Assembly (NCBI GenBank): GCA_009792885.1
Contig: WMCF01000033.1
Coordinates: 2,111,344-2,175,343, forward strand
Length of the DNA stretch: 64,000 nucleotides
Direction: 5' to 3'
Origin: Eremophila alpestris peregrina
Lineage: Eukaryota > Chordata > Aves > Passeriformes > Alaudidae
The notes under the pieces were generated by a model that was given only the letters and a program-made list of their open reading frames with translations, was not told the origin of the DNA and did not search any database. The first letter of the stretch is position 1. The number at the start of each line of letters is the position of its first letter. Shown here in pieces: positions 12,301 to 23,568 of the stretch. The translations under genes were made by a program, and so were the position numbers.

Positions 12301-13450
12301 GTAGGACTTGTTTTGACTGAACTGTAGTATAAATTGAGGGGGATACATATTTGCTACCAGTTATGATTATCTCAAGAAAGAGAGTTCATACAGAAAGGTG
12401 AGGCCTTTACTTGGCCTCTCAGTCCAGACTCAGGTGACCTAAAGAGCATTACTGTTACATTAGTTGCTTCATTTAAAACATTTTTTCATTTATTTCAGCT
12501 TTTTTGATCTAATACAGAAAATGTTGAAATAACTCCTGTTTCATTTAAAATACCTACCTCTCCTCTGCCTTTCAGATCTTCAATTACAGGACAAAATCAG
12601 ATTTTAAAACAAATTTTGATTCAAAGTTAGTAACCAAACATCGATGAGCTGCTTTGCTTACACTTTCACATACCTTTCTCAACCCATCTCAATGAACAAA
12701 CAAAATAAGTAATCCATCTCCAAGTGTTAAATGCTCAATAATCTATCTAATATTCTTTTTGTAAGTATAATTTTTAAAAATAGCATTAATTGTCATTGAT
12801 ATAGATGATCTGTACTACATTTCCTAACAGTTGTGATACTTTTGTTTGCTTGCTTCAGCCATTGTCGCTGCAGGAAAGGCCTATAAGTAATATTTGTGCC
12901 AAACACAGGGAGGGAACAGGAGGTGCAGGATTTGGGGCAGGATTTGGGTCTCTCTGGCTCTGGTTCTGCAGTTCCTGGTGTCAGCAGGTGAAGGCTCAGC
13001 TTTACCTGCCTGCAGCAGGGCTCACAGCACAGTGACTGTTGTAAATGGATGCTGCAATACAGCTGCTCCATGGTGCTCTTGCAGCCATTGTCAAGTACTG
13101 GGCAGCTGTTTCTTGGGTTTGTGTGCTCTTCAAACAGATACAGGAGCCACTAGGAAATGTAAACTGCAAGTTCATTTTTCTAAACCCCTCTTCACTAGAT
13201 GCAGATTCCCCTTCTCAAATTCAGTGTGCAACTTTAAAACAAGAAAACAACCCACCAACCAGCCAAGAAAACACCCAACAAAAACCCCACAACAAAAATA
13301 AACACAAACAAAAAATCCAGACCCAAATGTAGAAAAACCCCCTACACAACCCCCAGGACCCAGCTCTTCTTCTAGAATAAAGTATCATTATAGAGTTAAA
13401 GCAGTACTAAAATACCAACCTTTGAATAACACTTTTGTGTTTTCTTTCAG
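12301..13450 (+). other. DNAJC1: Last DNAJC1 intron, 1150 bp
   Basis: Bounded by GTAGGA at 12301 and TTTCTTTCAG at 13441-13450, phase 0 on both sides. It holds a GC-richer segment near 12.9-13.1 kb and a long A/C-rich tract at 13236-13355. No coding signal beyond chance open frames. Confidence 0.88.
13236..13355. repeat. A/C-rich low-complexity tract
   Basis: About 120 bases built almost only of A and C (AAAACAACCCACC, AAAACACCCAACAAAAACCCC and similar), ending roughly 95 bases before the last DNAJC1 acceptor. The complementary strand is G/T-rich with short G runs. Confidence 0.85.
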
Positions 13451-13519
13451 GAGGAGTGTATAGCAAGATACAAGTTGCTTGTTGAACTGGTACAAAAGAA
13501 AAAAATGGCTAAAAGCTGA
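13451..13519 (+). CDS. DNAJC1: DNAJC1 terminal coding exon
   Basis: The last 22 codons and TGA. It follows a strong acceptor (TTTCTTTCAG) in phase 0 and reads EECIARYKLLVELVQKKKMAKS. Human DNAJC1 ends EDCIARYKLLVELVQKKKQAKS from memory, so only two positions differ. This completes the third helix of the second SANT domain, including the conserved aromatic in ARYKLL, and leaves a lysine-rich tail. The three exons in the window give 198 codons plus stop with matching phases throughout, so the gene's 3' end looks intact. Confidence 0.96.
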   Translation, partial: EECIARYKLLVELVQKKKMAKS

Positions 13520-13672
13520 ATGTTGTGAGCAAGAAGAGATGTAACTCATCTTTGTCAAAATGGAGTTTAAAATCTCATCTGCAGGAAACTGCATTTTTGT
13601 ACCTCAGTATTTCTATACGTGATGTGCCTTAGTAACAGAAAATATTAATAAATCTTACATCATCTTACCTGG
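13520..13672 (+). other. DNAJC1: DNAJC1 3' UTR
   Basis: A short 3' UTR inferred from the stop at 13517-13519 to just past the AATAAA signal. A T/G-rich downstream element (GGTTTGTGTGTTG) lies at 13671-13683, so cleavage is likely near 13665-13672. The exact end is inferred. Confidence 0.7.
13647..13652 (+). terminator. DNAJC1: Poly(A) signal of DNAJC1
   Basis: A canonical AATAAA 128 bases after the stop codon, followed by a GT-rich downstream element near 13671. Confidence 0.8.
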
Positions 13673-16600
13673 TTTGTGTGTTGAAGAATGAAGGTGTGTT
13701 TGTATTGAAGAGCTGCTTATGCAGATGTGTGATAAACTGCTTATGCAGTGTCTGAAAGTGAGCAGAGCTTCAGGAAAACCCCCTCTGATAATCACACACT
13801 GACTCTGGTGGGTTTGCAGCCAGTGGATGTACAAATAACTTACATTTGTTTTGAAAGAGAGAATTGACCTGACAGTGTTAAGCAAGCATGAGAGTAATGA
13901 AACTCTGCACTCAAAATACATTTTTCTTACTTGCACCTCTAAATCCAAGATCATATGCTTATAAATACCTTATTCTCATAAATATCTAGTAATATTTTGA
14001 AATAAGTAGTATTTCTAATATTAACTTCCACGTATATTTATATGCACCTGCAATATAATGCTTCTTTTGCCATCCCTGCAGTGGTATTTGATAGCAATTG
14101 TTAATTCAGTAAAATTGAAATGGGTACAAACACTAAAGGCCTTCATGTTTTAATTAGCAATTAAGAGATAAGGTACTTCAAGACTACTTTTTAAGTACAG
14201 AATGGCTAACATTCCTGAGCTGAGAGTTCTCATTTTGAGGATGGTTGTATACTCTGGATTCAATTTGAAGAACAGGTAATAAGAGGTATATTATTCCATA
14301 CTTGTAATTTTGTTTTGTATAACTTTTCCAAAATTGTGAAAAGCTTAAAATGCTGGAACAAAGGGTATTTAATGGGCTGTAAATGACAGCAATAAATCAG
14401 AGCAATGATTACAGTCTATTGCAAGAAACCTTAAGGACTTGCATTTTTAAAGCATTATTTACCATTCAAATTCTGATTTAATACCAGGATTCTAAAATTT
14501 TTTGAGCTTTAATTCAAAATCAAAATGAAAACTCAGAAAATCATGTATCTGAACTCAAAATCAAAACTTGGTGGATTAAAGTCTCTGTTAACTTCCTGCC
14601 ATTCCCACTGCTGATTTACCCAGTAATTGCTGATTTGCCCATTGTGCTCCTCCTGTCAGATCAGCACTTCGCAACATTTCATCCCATTCCCATAAAACTT
14701 TAAGGGCTAAGTATTTAGGGAATATAACAGTGTTCCATATGTGTTCCTTTACCAATTAGAGATTTTGGGGTTTTTTTGCCTGATATAAAAAAAAAATCTT
14801 ATTGGTAGAAATAATGATATTATGGAAACAGACACTTACAAAATAATGCATTAAAAATTTTCTTTCCACAGCTTAACTGCACTGGAAATTAAACATTTAG
14901 AAGCTGTGATCTGGGTGCTAATCAATGGAACAGGAATTCTGTGCTACTTTGAAGGAAGAATCTTAGTGAGATCAAGTGAGGTATTTTCGAGAGGTATCAG
15001 CAAAACTTAACTTCGAAAAGCTTTTAGTCATCCAGAACACTCAATTAGAGATGAGCAGATGTAAAGCAAGGTAACTGAGGTGGCTGCAAAGAAAAGCTGT
15101 GAAAATGGTGAAGGGAATTGGTGAAAATTAATGGGTGGAGCTGGGGTAGAACATGAGCAAATGGAAATGTACTGTTCATGAAAAAAATAGACTGGTAATG
15201 GGAGTATTTGTGCAGTTTCTAAAAGAGAAAGCAAGTAATGGTAGAGTTTATCCTGTGAAAAGGAGAGTCATCTTTCTTTTCCACTCTGGATTTACCAGAC
15301 TTTGCCTGGGATGGTGTGCCTGGTTCAGTGTGTCACACTTTGAGATGTAGAGCATCCAGAAGAGAGCAGAGAGAATGATCCAGTTGGCATTGCCTGATCT
15401 GCTAGGAAGGTATTGTTGGTATCTGCTCCAGACTAGAGGGAGAGAAAACTCTTCCAGGTATTTAAAGAGAGTTTTGCAGTTGCATGATCTCTGTTTCCCT
15501 GATGTGATCCATATGGAACTGTTACAATTCTGCTGTGGCTGTGAAGAATAACAATGGGCTCAGTTTGGAGTGAGAAATAGCTTAGTTTGGTGTCAGGGCA
15601 AAAAAATCCAGTGGCAAATTAGCAGGGACATGGGAGGGCTCTTGACACCTTTATTGCAGATCTAAACTTAAAGTGAGCACCTGCCCAAGGCTGCCCACGT
15701 CCCCAGGGGGTGTGTGGCAACAGTCACACACTGCCCCCCAACACCTCCTGCTTCCCCCCACCACAGCCTTTCTGCAGGGGGCAGAGGAGCAAGGACAAGC
15801 ACTGCTGATGGGAAGAATGTGTGTGTGTTTGTTTGTAAAACCATTCACACCGAGAAACTTAAAGCAGTGCTCCTGACAAATCCAGTTTAGCTGAAGGAAG
15901 GTGTTTAAGGATGGGCAAAGGTTGTACCTGCCACACTGTTGCACTTGGGTTGAGTACCTGAAGTGCTGCATGTCTGTCAAATCACAGGGGCTGCTTATGC
16001 CTGGGTGGAAGGGAATTGATGGATTGCATCCTTTCTGCTTAGAGACTGAACCTTCCTGAAAGCAGAGGCTGTGTAAGAGAAATGCACTGGCCTCTTGCAC
16101 AGTGGCACTGCACTGGCAATTTTGAACTGAAGGTCGTGGAAGGGGAATGTGTCAGTGCCTGCAGCAGTGGAGCTGAGCTCTGCAAGATCTCAGTTCTCCA
16201 TCTGGGAGTGGGGCAGTGAAGGCTTTGTGCAGGGCACATCCAGTCCTGCTTCATGTTCAGTTCATCAAGGGCCAAAGGAACTGACCCACCCTTAGCTTTA
16301 GATTCAGTGTTTGGCAGTGGGCAGGAAGGAGGCCTGGGTAAGAGTCCAAGACCTTCAGAGCCTCCCAGGGTCCTCTCTGGGTTGCCAGGTGTTTGTGGAT
16401 GATGACACAGCCCATTTAGCTGTGCCTTTAGTCTGTGGTGAGGTCACACATGATGCTCACCAAGGCAAGTGGAAGACTGTAGGCTTTGTTTTCTCATGGC
16501 TCTGTTACCCACCACCAGAGCTTGTTTTTCTGAAACTTTCTGTCCATGGAAACCAAGGTCACTCAAGACTTGGGATTTAAGCAGCTTCTTCCAACTTTTG

Positions 16601-18770
16601 TTCTAGCACAGAATCCAGCAGATTTCCTTTAAGTAATGTTAATATTTGCCTGCTAGCAAAATACATTTTCTTTCCTGGGCACTTTTGAGCTGTAGCTGAG
16701 GATAAATCCAATGCCAAGCTAGAGGATCCTGACAGCCATACACAAGTGGGTAAGTAGAATGACTGAGATGCTGTGAAGTGCCCTCATTTAGGCTGCTTAC
16801 TTCTAGAGGAAAGACCAGCATATGCTGTTCTGCACTGTCCTTTTGTAAATGTAGATGCTTTGACTATGTTACTCTCAACTTTATAGTTCTCAGTGTTTGA
16901 ACTAATGAAAAAGAAAAGATGCAAGGTTTCAGGAAAGCTTTTGCTATGTGACCTCTTTGGGAGATGACAGGGCCTGAAAACAATAGGAACACTGAGGAGT
17001 TCTCCTTTAGGGAGACACAACAGTATGATTTTAGTGCAGCTTATGAAAAACAGGCATCAGAAAATACAGTGCTCCTGCTGCATGAGCTGCTCCTGCTAAC
17101 ACAGTCTGAATGGATAAAGTTGATAAAAGCAGGATTTCAGATGTAGGCTGTCCAGAATTAGTTGGCTTCTGTAAGCCATAAGGTTTGTTGTCATTATTGT
17201 GAGTAAAGTGGGGTTTTGGTGAAAAATCTCCTGAATGGAGCAGACCTTTAGTCTGTGCTGCTTTTGTGACACTGAGCCCAGAGCAGCTCCCAGCACACCT
17301 GGAGAGCTCAGCAGCTTGGCTGCCAGGGACTGCAGAGGGGCCTGGGCTGCTCTGGCATCCAAGGCATTCCACTGTGGGCTCTGCTGAACTGGTGCCAGAT
17401 CAGCCACAGACCAGCATCTTCCATGTCAGGACCTCAAAAATTATGGAAATCTGGCCCTCATGTGAACTTGGCTTTGATGTGGTCTCTTTCTTAAAGGGCT
17501 GGTGAATTGAATTTCTGTTTGGATGTCAGAACTGTCCTTTTCATTATTCCCTTGCTGTTGCTGTTGGCACACCAGGACTGTGGTACTGTAAATCAGCCAC
17601 TGCTGTCCTGGGCTTCTGGCACCAAGCTCTTCTGACAACTTCACAAGTATTTCTGACTTTTCTTCTCTTAGCAGGAGACAGGTACCAGAGTTTAGGCAGT
17701 CCCTCCAATAGAAGAAATACACAAGGAAAGGGACTTAGCACTTGGGGCCTGGCCTTCTGTGCTCTGTGGTCTCCCTTCTCAGCACTGACCAACAGCCAGT
17801 GCTTAACAGGGCCACAACACTGACAGCTCCTGAGCTCTGGCCCTTGCACAGCTTTCATCAGTACAAATGCTGAAATCTCCTGAACCTCTTCACCTCAAAC
17901 CATAAAACATTCATCAACTACCAAAATGTCAAGAGGTTTTTCTAGTCCTGGGGATGATGAGAGCAAGTGCTGCCCCTTTGCTGTGCCAGGTGATATTTCA
18001 CATTAGTTCTGAGCTTGTTCATTTAGCAGTTGTCTGTCAGGACTCCAGTTTTCCCCATTAGAAAATAAAACAAAAATATTCAATACTTGGGCTTTGAGCA
18101 GCTGGAACAACATTCAAATGGCACAGGCCCACAACACCACCATCTTCCTGCTGCTTGTCCCAGAAGCTGCTCTGAGAGGGGCTAAAAATGGTGAGAAAGC
18201 CATAATGCAGCTCTTGTCTGTCAGCCCCTGATGAGCACAACCCCTCACATTTTACCTTCAAGTGACCCTATAGAAGGTTTGAGTTCCCTTGGCTTCCTGG
18301 GAAATAAAAACCCAGGAGTTCAGCTATTTACCAACCTTGCATGGACAGGAAACAGAATTCATGGAAAGAAGAACTGTGCTGTTCTACAGGAAGTGCAGTT
18401 CAAAGGTGACAGCACCAACCTCAGCCTCACTCCCCTCACCCAGGCACAGTGCAGGTAAGGAAGTGTCCCCTCCCCCTGAGCTCCCACCCAGTGCCACCAG
18501 AACCAACTGCAGCCTCTGCTCCTCTTTGAAGGGTGAAGGCAAAGTCAGACATCACACCCAGGCCTGTCTGTCCAGCAAGGAGAAATAGCCCTGGACAGTT
18601 TTTCAGCTACATCAGTGTCTCTTAAAGGACAAAAATTACATGAAAAATCATTTTTGAAACTTCTTGTAATGAAATTTAGTAGCCATGTGCAAATCAAACT
18701 CTTCCTCTTGTGTGATGTTAATAGAAATATTCATTTCTTCTACAAGATTCACCTTCACACAAGTCATATA
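13673..18770. other. Intergenic, convergent gene ends
   Basis: About 5.1 kb between the 3' ends of DNAJC1 (+) and MLLT10 (-). The left part to about 15.2 kb is AT-rich. From about 15.6 to 18.6 kb it is visibly richer in G and C, with CTG/CAG-rich words. It contains one likely ancient CR1 remnant at 15250-15445. No gene, RNA gene or long frame was recognised. Confidence 0.7.
15250..15445 (+). mobile_element. Ancient CR1/L2-like LINE remnant
   Basis: A decayed match, from memory, to the region shared by old CR1-type elements that reads TTCAGTTTTGGACACCACACTTT...AGAGAGTCCAGAGGAGAGCAACAAAAATGAT. Here it appears as GGTTCAGTGTGTCACACTTTG (from about 15321) and CATCCAGAAGAGAGCAGAGAG (from about 15355). 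Edges are approximate and the subfamily is not resolvable by eye. Confidence 0.5.
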
Positions 18771-18791
18771 CAATGATAAACATTATTAAAG

Positions 18792-18797
18792 TTTATT
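18792..18797 (-). terminator. MLLT10: Distal MLLT10 poly(A) signal
   Basis: TTTATT on the plus strand, AATAAA on the minus strand, with a minus-strand TGACTTGTGTGAAGGTG downstream element about 25-45 bases further on. Confidence 0.65.
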
Positions 18798-19115
18798 AAC
18801 AAAAGCTTTGTACATATCTTTTCATACACTTGGAATTTTACATCTAGTCAAAATAACAGCACATTTCCATCTTACCTTTTGTACAAATTGTTACAGAATA
18901 TCCACCAGTGGGGCGAGTAAGTAAAATAAACCACTGGTTTACTTTTGTGAAGTATCTACAAAAGTGATTTGTGACATTTTTAAAAAATTCCCCAGAACAT
19001 ATAAAAATAAATTATTTTTACTTTTTCAATTAAATCTCCTAATTAGAAATATTACAAATCAAAATATCAATGTTTTCTTATGAATTCTTCACAATACAAA
19101 ACAGATTCACAAAAC

Positions 19116-19121
19116 TTTATT
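19116..19121 (-). terminator. MLLT10: Possible proximal MLLT10 poly(A) signal
   Basis: A second minus-strand AATAAA, about 1.2 kb into the 3' UTR. Use is not shown by sequence alone. A third copy lies at 19412-19417. Confidence 0.4.
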
Positions 19122-20345
19122 TACAGAAATGAGGTAAGAACTGTGCAATGTTTAACTAAGAAACATATTGCAGAATTAACATGTTCTTCCAAATAAGTAC
19201 ACAGTGGAGGTCTAATTACAGCTGGGTCTTTTCTGCTAATAATTCCCACCTCACTCTTGATTAGTGGTCATTACCCCCATTCCAACTGCCCTTCACCACC
19301 CTGCATAGACTCACCACGAGATCAGCAACTGCCCCAAGTGTTGTAACACAAGTTCACCCGTTTCAACCACTGGGAAATCTTAGTGGGAAATGGTAACTCA
19401 CTTTTTGGTACTTTATTAGTGAAAAGTGACCCAGGTAACAAACTGCCTGAGCTCTCTACAGTGGTATAAACACCTCTAGGAAAGGCAGAACAAGGCTGCT
19501 GGTGCAAGACAGAATATTCCTGCTGCTAACAAGGACACGTCTAGTGCATGATCAGCTGTTTGCAGCCATTTCAACAAAATGGAGGTAGCAACAGGCACTT
19601 GGTTTAGGCCAAACACTATACAAACTTCTTCCAGTGTGGCCTCATCTGGTAAGAAAACTTTGTCATTGGAACCAAACTGGTTCCTTTAAAAACCTCAGAA
19701 CTCTAAAACCTACACCAAAATTATTAAACTTTGGATTCCATACCATAGTTCTTATTCAAGAAAAAACTCCCAACTATACAACAATAGGAATTTAAAGGAA
19801 TAAAAAGTTCAGAAGTCAATTCCCTTATGAATCAGGTTCCAAAACAGGTGTGTAAAAAAAGAAACGATGAACAGCAAGTCCCAGCTGCCATTACAAGCTC
19901 AGTCTAAAAGGATCTATCAGAACTGCAGCAGCAGATCAGATGTGCTGGGGTTGGGCTGTTAAAACCACTGCTCTGAAACCAAAGCAATGCATCACTGCAG
20001 ACAGTTTACAGCCTTTACATCTGTGAGATTAGGACTGAAGAGTCAAGTGTATGTTCTTCCGTGCTTGAATTTGTACTTAGTACCATCATATTGACAAAAT
20101 AATTATGATTTGCAGAGTTTTATCTACTTCACACTCTGAGACATTAAAAAGTACATCCATTTTAGTGCAAGAAGAAAGCAAATGAAAGCCTACCAAAAAT
20201 ATCCTTATGAAAATTATTAACCTCTTGCTGTGCAGTAAGAGTTCCTTGTTGCTCTTTTTCAGTCTGCAGAAAGGGAACCCGGGGTTTGCAGCCACATGAA
20301 GTGCTAGAACAGCAGGACGTGCAGGGCTCAAGTGGCATTCAAATG

Positions 20346-20390
20346 TCAACTCTTCTCTGATGCAACTGGTCCAGTTTTATCATTGAGCCT
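20346..20390 (-). CDS. MLLT10: MLLT10 terminal coding exon
   Basis: The last 14 codons and TGA, read on the minus strand after the acceptor TTCTCCTACACAG. They give RLNDKTGPVASEKS. Human MLLT10 ends RLSDKTGPVAQEKS from memory, so two residues differ. The exon begins in phase 0, matching the end of the exon at 22516. It closes the Gln/His-rich C-terminal region of AF10. The stop position agrees with the human protein, so the C terminus is intact. Confidence 0.96.
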   Translation of the reverse strand, partial: RLNDKTGPVASEKS

Positions 20391-22515
20391 CTGTGTAGGA
20401 GAAAATACTTCTAAAAATCAGATTATAACATACAGAGCCAAGTAAAATTCAATTCATAAAGATGACAAAGCAGTTGAGGTACATTCACTAGAGCCATCTA
20501 AATAATAACTTCTACATTGTAAAAAATAACCATGTACTGTAGAATAATTATGGGAAAGGAAAGCATAATTGAAAGAGCAATCCTGTCTTGAAGCAACTAA
20601 TGCTAAAGTCATGACAAAGCAGCATTAGAAAACAACAGCTCTCCTTTCATTCCAGAGTGGCTGTTTCAGGCCATGGGTCTCTCTAAAACTGCAAGATGGT
20701 CAAGAGAAACACCAGGTGACCTCTGCTACATTTGCCCACTGGAGAGGGCTGAAATCTACATTTCTCCATCAGAACAAGTACACAATTTCCAATTTGCCCC
20801 ATCACAATTCTTTCTTTCATATATTGCTACAAAGACATTTCCTGCAAGTATTGGACAGGACTGAGCAAAAATCTCATCTCATTCACTGAGCATTCAGAAA
20901 TGCCAGACAACCTGTTTCAAATGCAAATGAGATCAAAACAGTCAAACTGGCAAATAGATGTTTTGTTAAAAACAGTTCAACAATCTATGCAACTTGTCTC
21001 AATTCTAGCCTTAAAAAAATATAAAAGCAATTTCAAAAGAAATTTTTGGTAAGGGTTTTGTTCAAAAGAGATTTCCTGGAATTATTTCCAGCTAATTTTT
21101 AACATAAAAAAACTAATGGCATATTTGTAAAAAAATACACTGCACTGTACAGACCTAGTAATGGCCATTAAAAAAAATCAAAAAGATCATACAGAATATT
21201 TTGCTTGGATGTACACCAAATATAGGGTCTCAATTCCAATCACTACTAATTTCTGGAAAAGAAGGGGAGATCACTTTTAAACATATGAGAACAAACAACA
21301 TTTCTGAATGGAGGCAAGGCCTGGAGGCAAGCCCAGTGCCAGCACCTTTGCTGTGGCAGTGCTGTGACACACCTCTGCTGTGACAGTCAGTGACCCTGCC
21401 AGCAGGGCCCAGCCACAGTGACCATTTGCAGCTGCAATGCCACAGCTGCCCAAACCCTAAAGCACAAAGCTGAACAAAAGCACGTGCTCATTTTGAATGG
21501 AAGGGAGCTGTTTCCAGGAAAAATCATCTTGAGAATTCCTCATTTACGTGGTTTGTGTCTGAAGTGTGCACTGCCTGGAAGCACCACAGAAGCCCAGCCC
21601 AAGTCCTCCACCACAGTGCTCCTGAAGTAGCTGGAGGATTTGGGAGTGGGGAGGGGACTCACATTTAGCCCAAACTCTCCCCACCTGCTCTTGCAGACAG
21701 ACAAGCTTCTCTTTCTTCTCTCCCACTACCACTTGCTGTCTTCTCCAAGAAACACTGAAACCTTAAGTCTTCCTGCTCTATTCATTCTTTGTTTTTCCAA
21801 GTTTCATATGCTCCTTCATATCCTTTATCCTCTCACCTTAATTGTAGAAACCTTAAAGAATGAAGCCTGTTCTCTGATTTCTTGAAGAAAGAATTCTTAT
21901 CTTGGGGATGGAGATTATGGGCAAATACTGAAGATAATGGAACATCTTTGCCAGAAAAATGTGTCTTGTTTCTTTATCTGTCTAGGAAAGGTTTTATTAC
22001 TCTATGAAGCAGAAGAGCCACTCAGCCTCCCAAAGTACAGCCTCATTTTCCCAGGCCAGCACCAAGATGCAGACAGCCCATTCTCCTGACACAGATTCCA
22101 CCTTCCCAGCAATGGGCTCCTCAGCTAATCCCCACAGCTCCACAGGGCCTGAGGCCTGGCCAAGGCAAACTCAGCAGTAAGGTGGTAAAAGGAATGATCC
22201 ACAAAACAGTGGCCACAATGCTGGGGAAGAAGTAGGGTGAGGAGGACTAGGGCTGCAGCTGTAATGACAGGAGGAAGGCAAGGGTCACTGGATTGGTGCC
22301 TGGTCCAGGGAAGCAGCAGTGTGCAGCAGACATGTCTGGTGTGACTGCAAGTTCAGAGTTCTGAGCCTCATTTCAGTGCAGCCCAAGGCTCAAGAAAAAT
22401 AAAGACAAAAACCCCACCACCTTTCATTTGTGAATCCAGGCACATAACCTGCTGCTTATCTTTCAGTTACCTCCTGGAGGCAGTGCATGGAGAGTGAGGT
22501 GAGAAGGATACTTAC
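20391..22515 (-). other. MLLT10: MLLT10 intron, 2.1 kb
   Basis: Between the donor ACA|GTAAGT at 22515 and the acceptor CACAG at 20391 (minus strand). It has mixed composition, GC-richer at 21.3-22.3 kb. I see no recognisable element in it. Confidence 0.85.
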
Positions 22516-22728
22516 TGTCACCTTCTGAGCTGCGCTTTCTCCGTGAATTGTAAGGAAGGGGTTGGCAGCAGCTGCATTAAGTGGTGAGGCCTGTGAGCCT
22601 GAAAGTAAGTTGTTTATGGGTATCTGTGCTCCTCCAGTAATCTGCAATTGCTGTACTTCAGACTGATGGTGTTGGTGATGGTGATGTTGCTGCTGTACTA
22701 ATTGATACAGAAGGGCCTGATGTTGTTC
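22516..22728 (-). CDS. MLLT10: MLLT10 exon: Gln/His-rich C-terminal region
   Basis: A 213-bp exon, phase 0 at both ends. It begins EQHQALLYQLVQQQ and runs into the His-rich patch HHHHQHHQ, then VQQLQITGGAQIPINNLL, a Ser/Ala-rich stretch, and NPFLTIHGESAAQKVT. The human counterpart has LQQLQIPGPTQIPINNLLAG and NPFLTIHGDNASQKVA from memory, so the core is well conserved and the Gln/His run is variable. This part of AF10 lies beyond the DOT1L-binding OM-LZ and is low-complexity. The acceptor CTCAAG is pyrimidine-poor. The donor ACA|GTAAGT is strong; a GT six bases upstream (AAG|GTGACA) is a weaker alternative. Read-through would add a different tail (VSILLTSLSM...) ending within about 65 bases. 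Confidence 0.95.
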
Positions 22729-23465
22729 CTTGAGTAATATGGGGAGAGGGAGGAGGAAGAAAAAAAAGATCAATAATTAGTTGCTGAAAAATAGCTCCTC
22801 CCTGGGTTCCTGCTTATCCAGATCTTCAGTCAGTGACACCCTTAAACTAATCCCAGCTAATTTAGGTTACACTAATGAAGTTCCATGAGACTGTGGGAAA
22901 GGAAGTTCCTGTCAGACTTCCTGAAATCAGTGGCTCAGCAGAAGTTCAGCTGAGCCCACTGGCTTCATCAGGCCTCTGTCACAACAAACACACCTGAGAA
23001 GACTGGCTACTAAAACTACACAATTAACAATACAAATAGTTTAACCAGTTACCTAATGGCCTATATGAATACTGCAAGCAGAGCAAAGACAGCTCTTGAG
23101 ATGATATCCAAAAGCCTTTAGCCAATGTCTAGTGGAATCAAAGACAGGTCACAATGCTGTCAGAATCCACACATGCTCCCAAGCTCTGCTGCCCACAGCC
23201 TGCCCAAGCCTCCATGTCCACACAGAACAAAATGGATCTGAAGGCACTAGGAAATGATCCTTCTAGCCATACACACAGCCCAGTAATAGCCTAACATTTT
23301 ACATGACTATCATCCAAAAAGGTTGAAGCAACTGAAGGGCTAAAATATTATCACAGCCTTTAATATCAAGTTAAATGCATTACTACTATTCATATTAAGC
23401 TGAGGAGTTTATCCATGCCTTAGAATACAATAGAGGAATAAATCATAATTAACTGAAAAACTTAC
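22729..23465 (-). other. MLLT10: MLLT10 intron, 737 bp
   Basis: Bounded by minus-strand GTAAGT (23465) and CTCAAG (ends 22729). Nothing recognisable inside. Confidence 0.88.
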
Positions 23466-23568
23466 TGATGTGAGTTGCTGGGTACTTAGTAATTGCTGAA
23501 ATTGCTGGTGCTGCTGATGGAGCAATAGTTGTCTCTGTTGGTCAGAAAGCAATCCTAGTCCCGAGGCA
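23466..23568 (-). CDS. MLLT10: MLLT10 exon: SDQQRQ Gln-rich segment
   Basis: A 103-bp exon that completes a split Ser codon. It reads ASGLGLLSDQQRQLLL, then a run of His and Gln (HQQHQQFQQLL), ending STQQLTS in phase 0. Human has SASGLGLLSDQQRQILIHQQQFQQLLNSQQLTP from memory. The bird copy shows an inserted Gln-His pair in the Gln run. The acceptor is CACCCCAAACTG-like on the opposite strand, reading CAAACCCCACAG on the minus strand, and the donor is TCA|GTAAGT. The segment belongs to the low-complexity C-terminal half of AF10, which lacks known folded domains. Confidence 0.95.

Larger units (their letters stand above)
18771..20345 (-). other. MLLT10: MLLT10 3' UTR
   Basis: On the minus strand, the roughly 1.57 kb after the MLLT10 stop codon (20346-20348). 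It is AT-rich without coding signal. It carries at least three minus-strand AATAAA hexamers, at 19412-19417, 19116-19121 and 18792-18797. The last is followed by a GT-rich element (plus-strand CACCTTCACACAAGTCA at about 18750-18766) and is the likely distal end. Extent is inferred from these signals. Confidence 0.7.

Noticed and set aside
11962..12348. Long frames on the minus strand and in other plus frames across the DNAJC1 linker exon.
   Set aside because: Shadows of the real exon, which matches DNAJC1 in frame and in splice phase.
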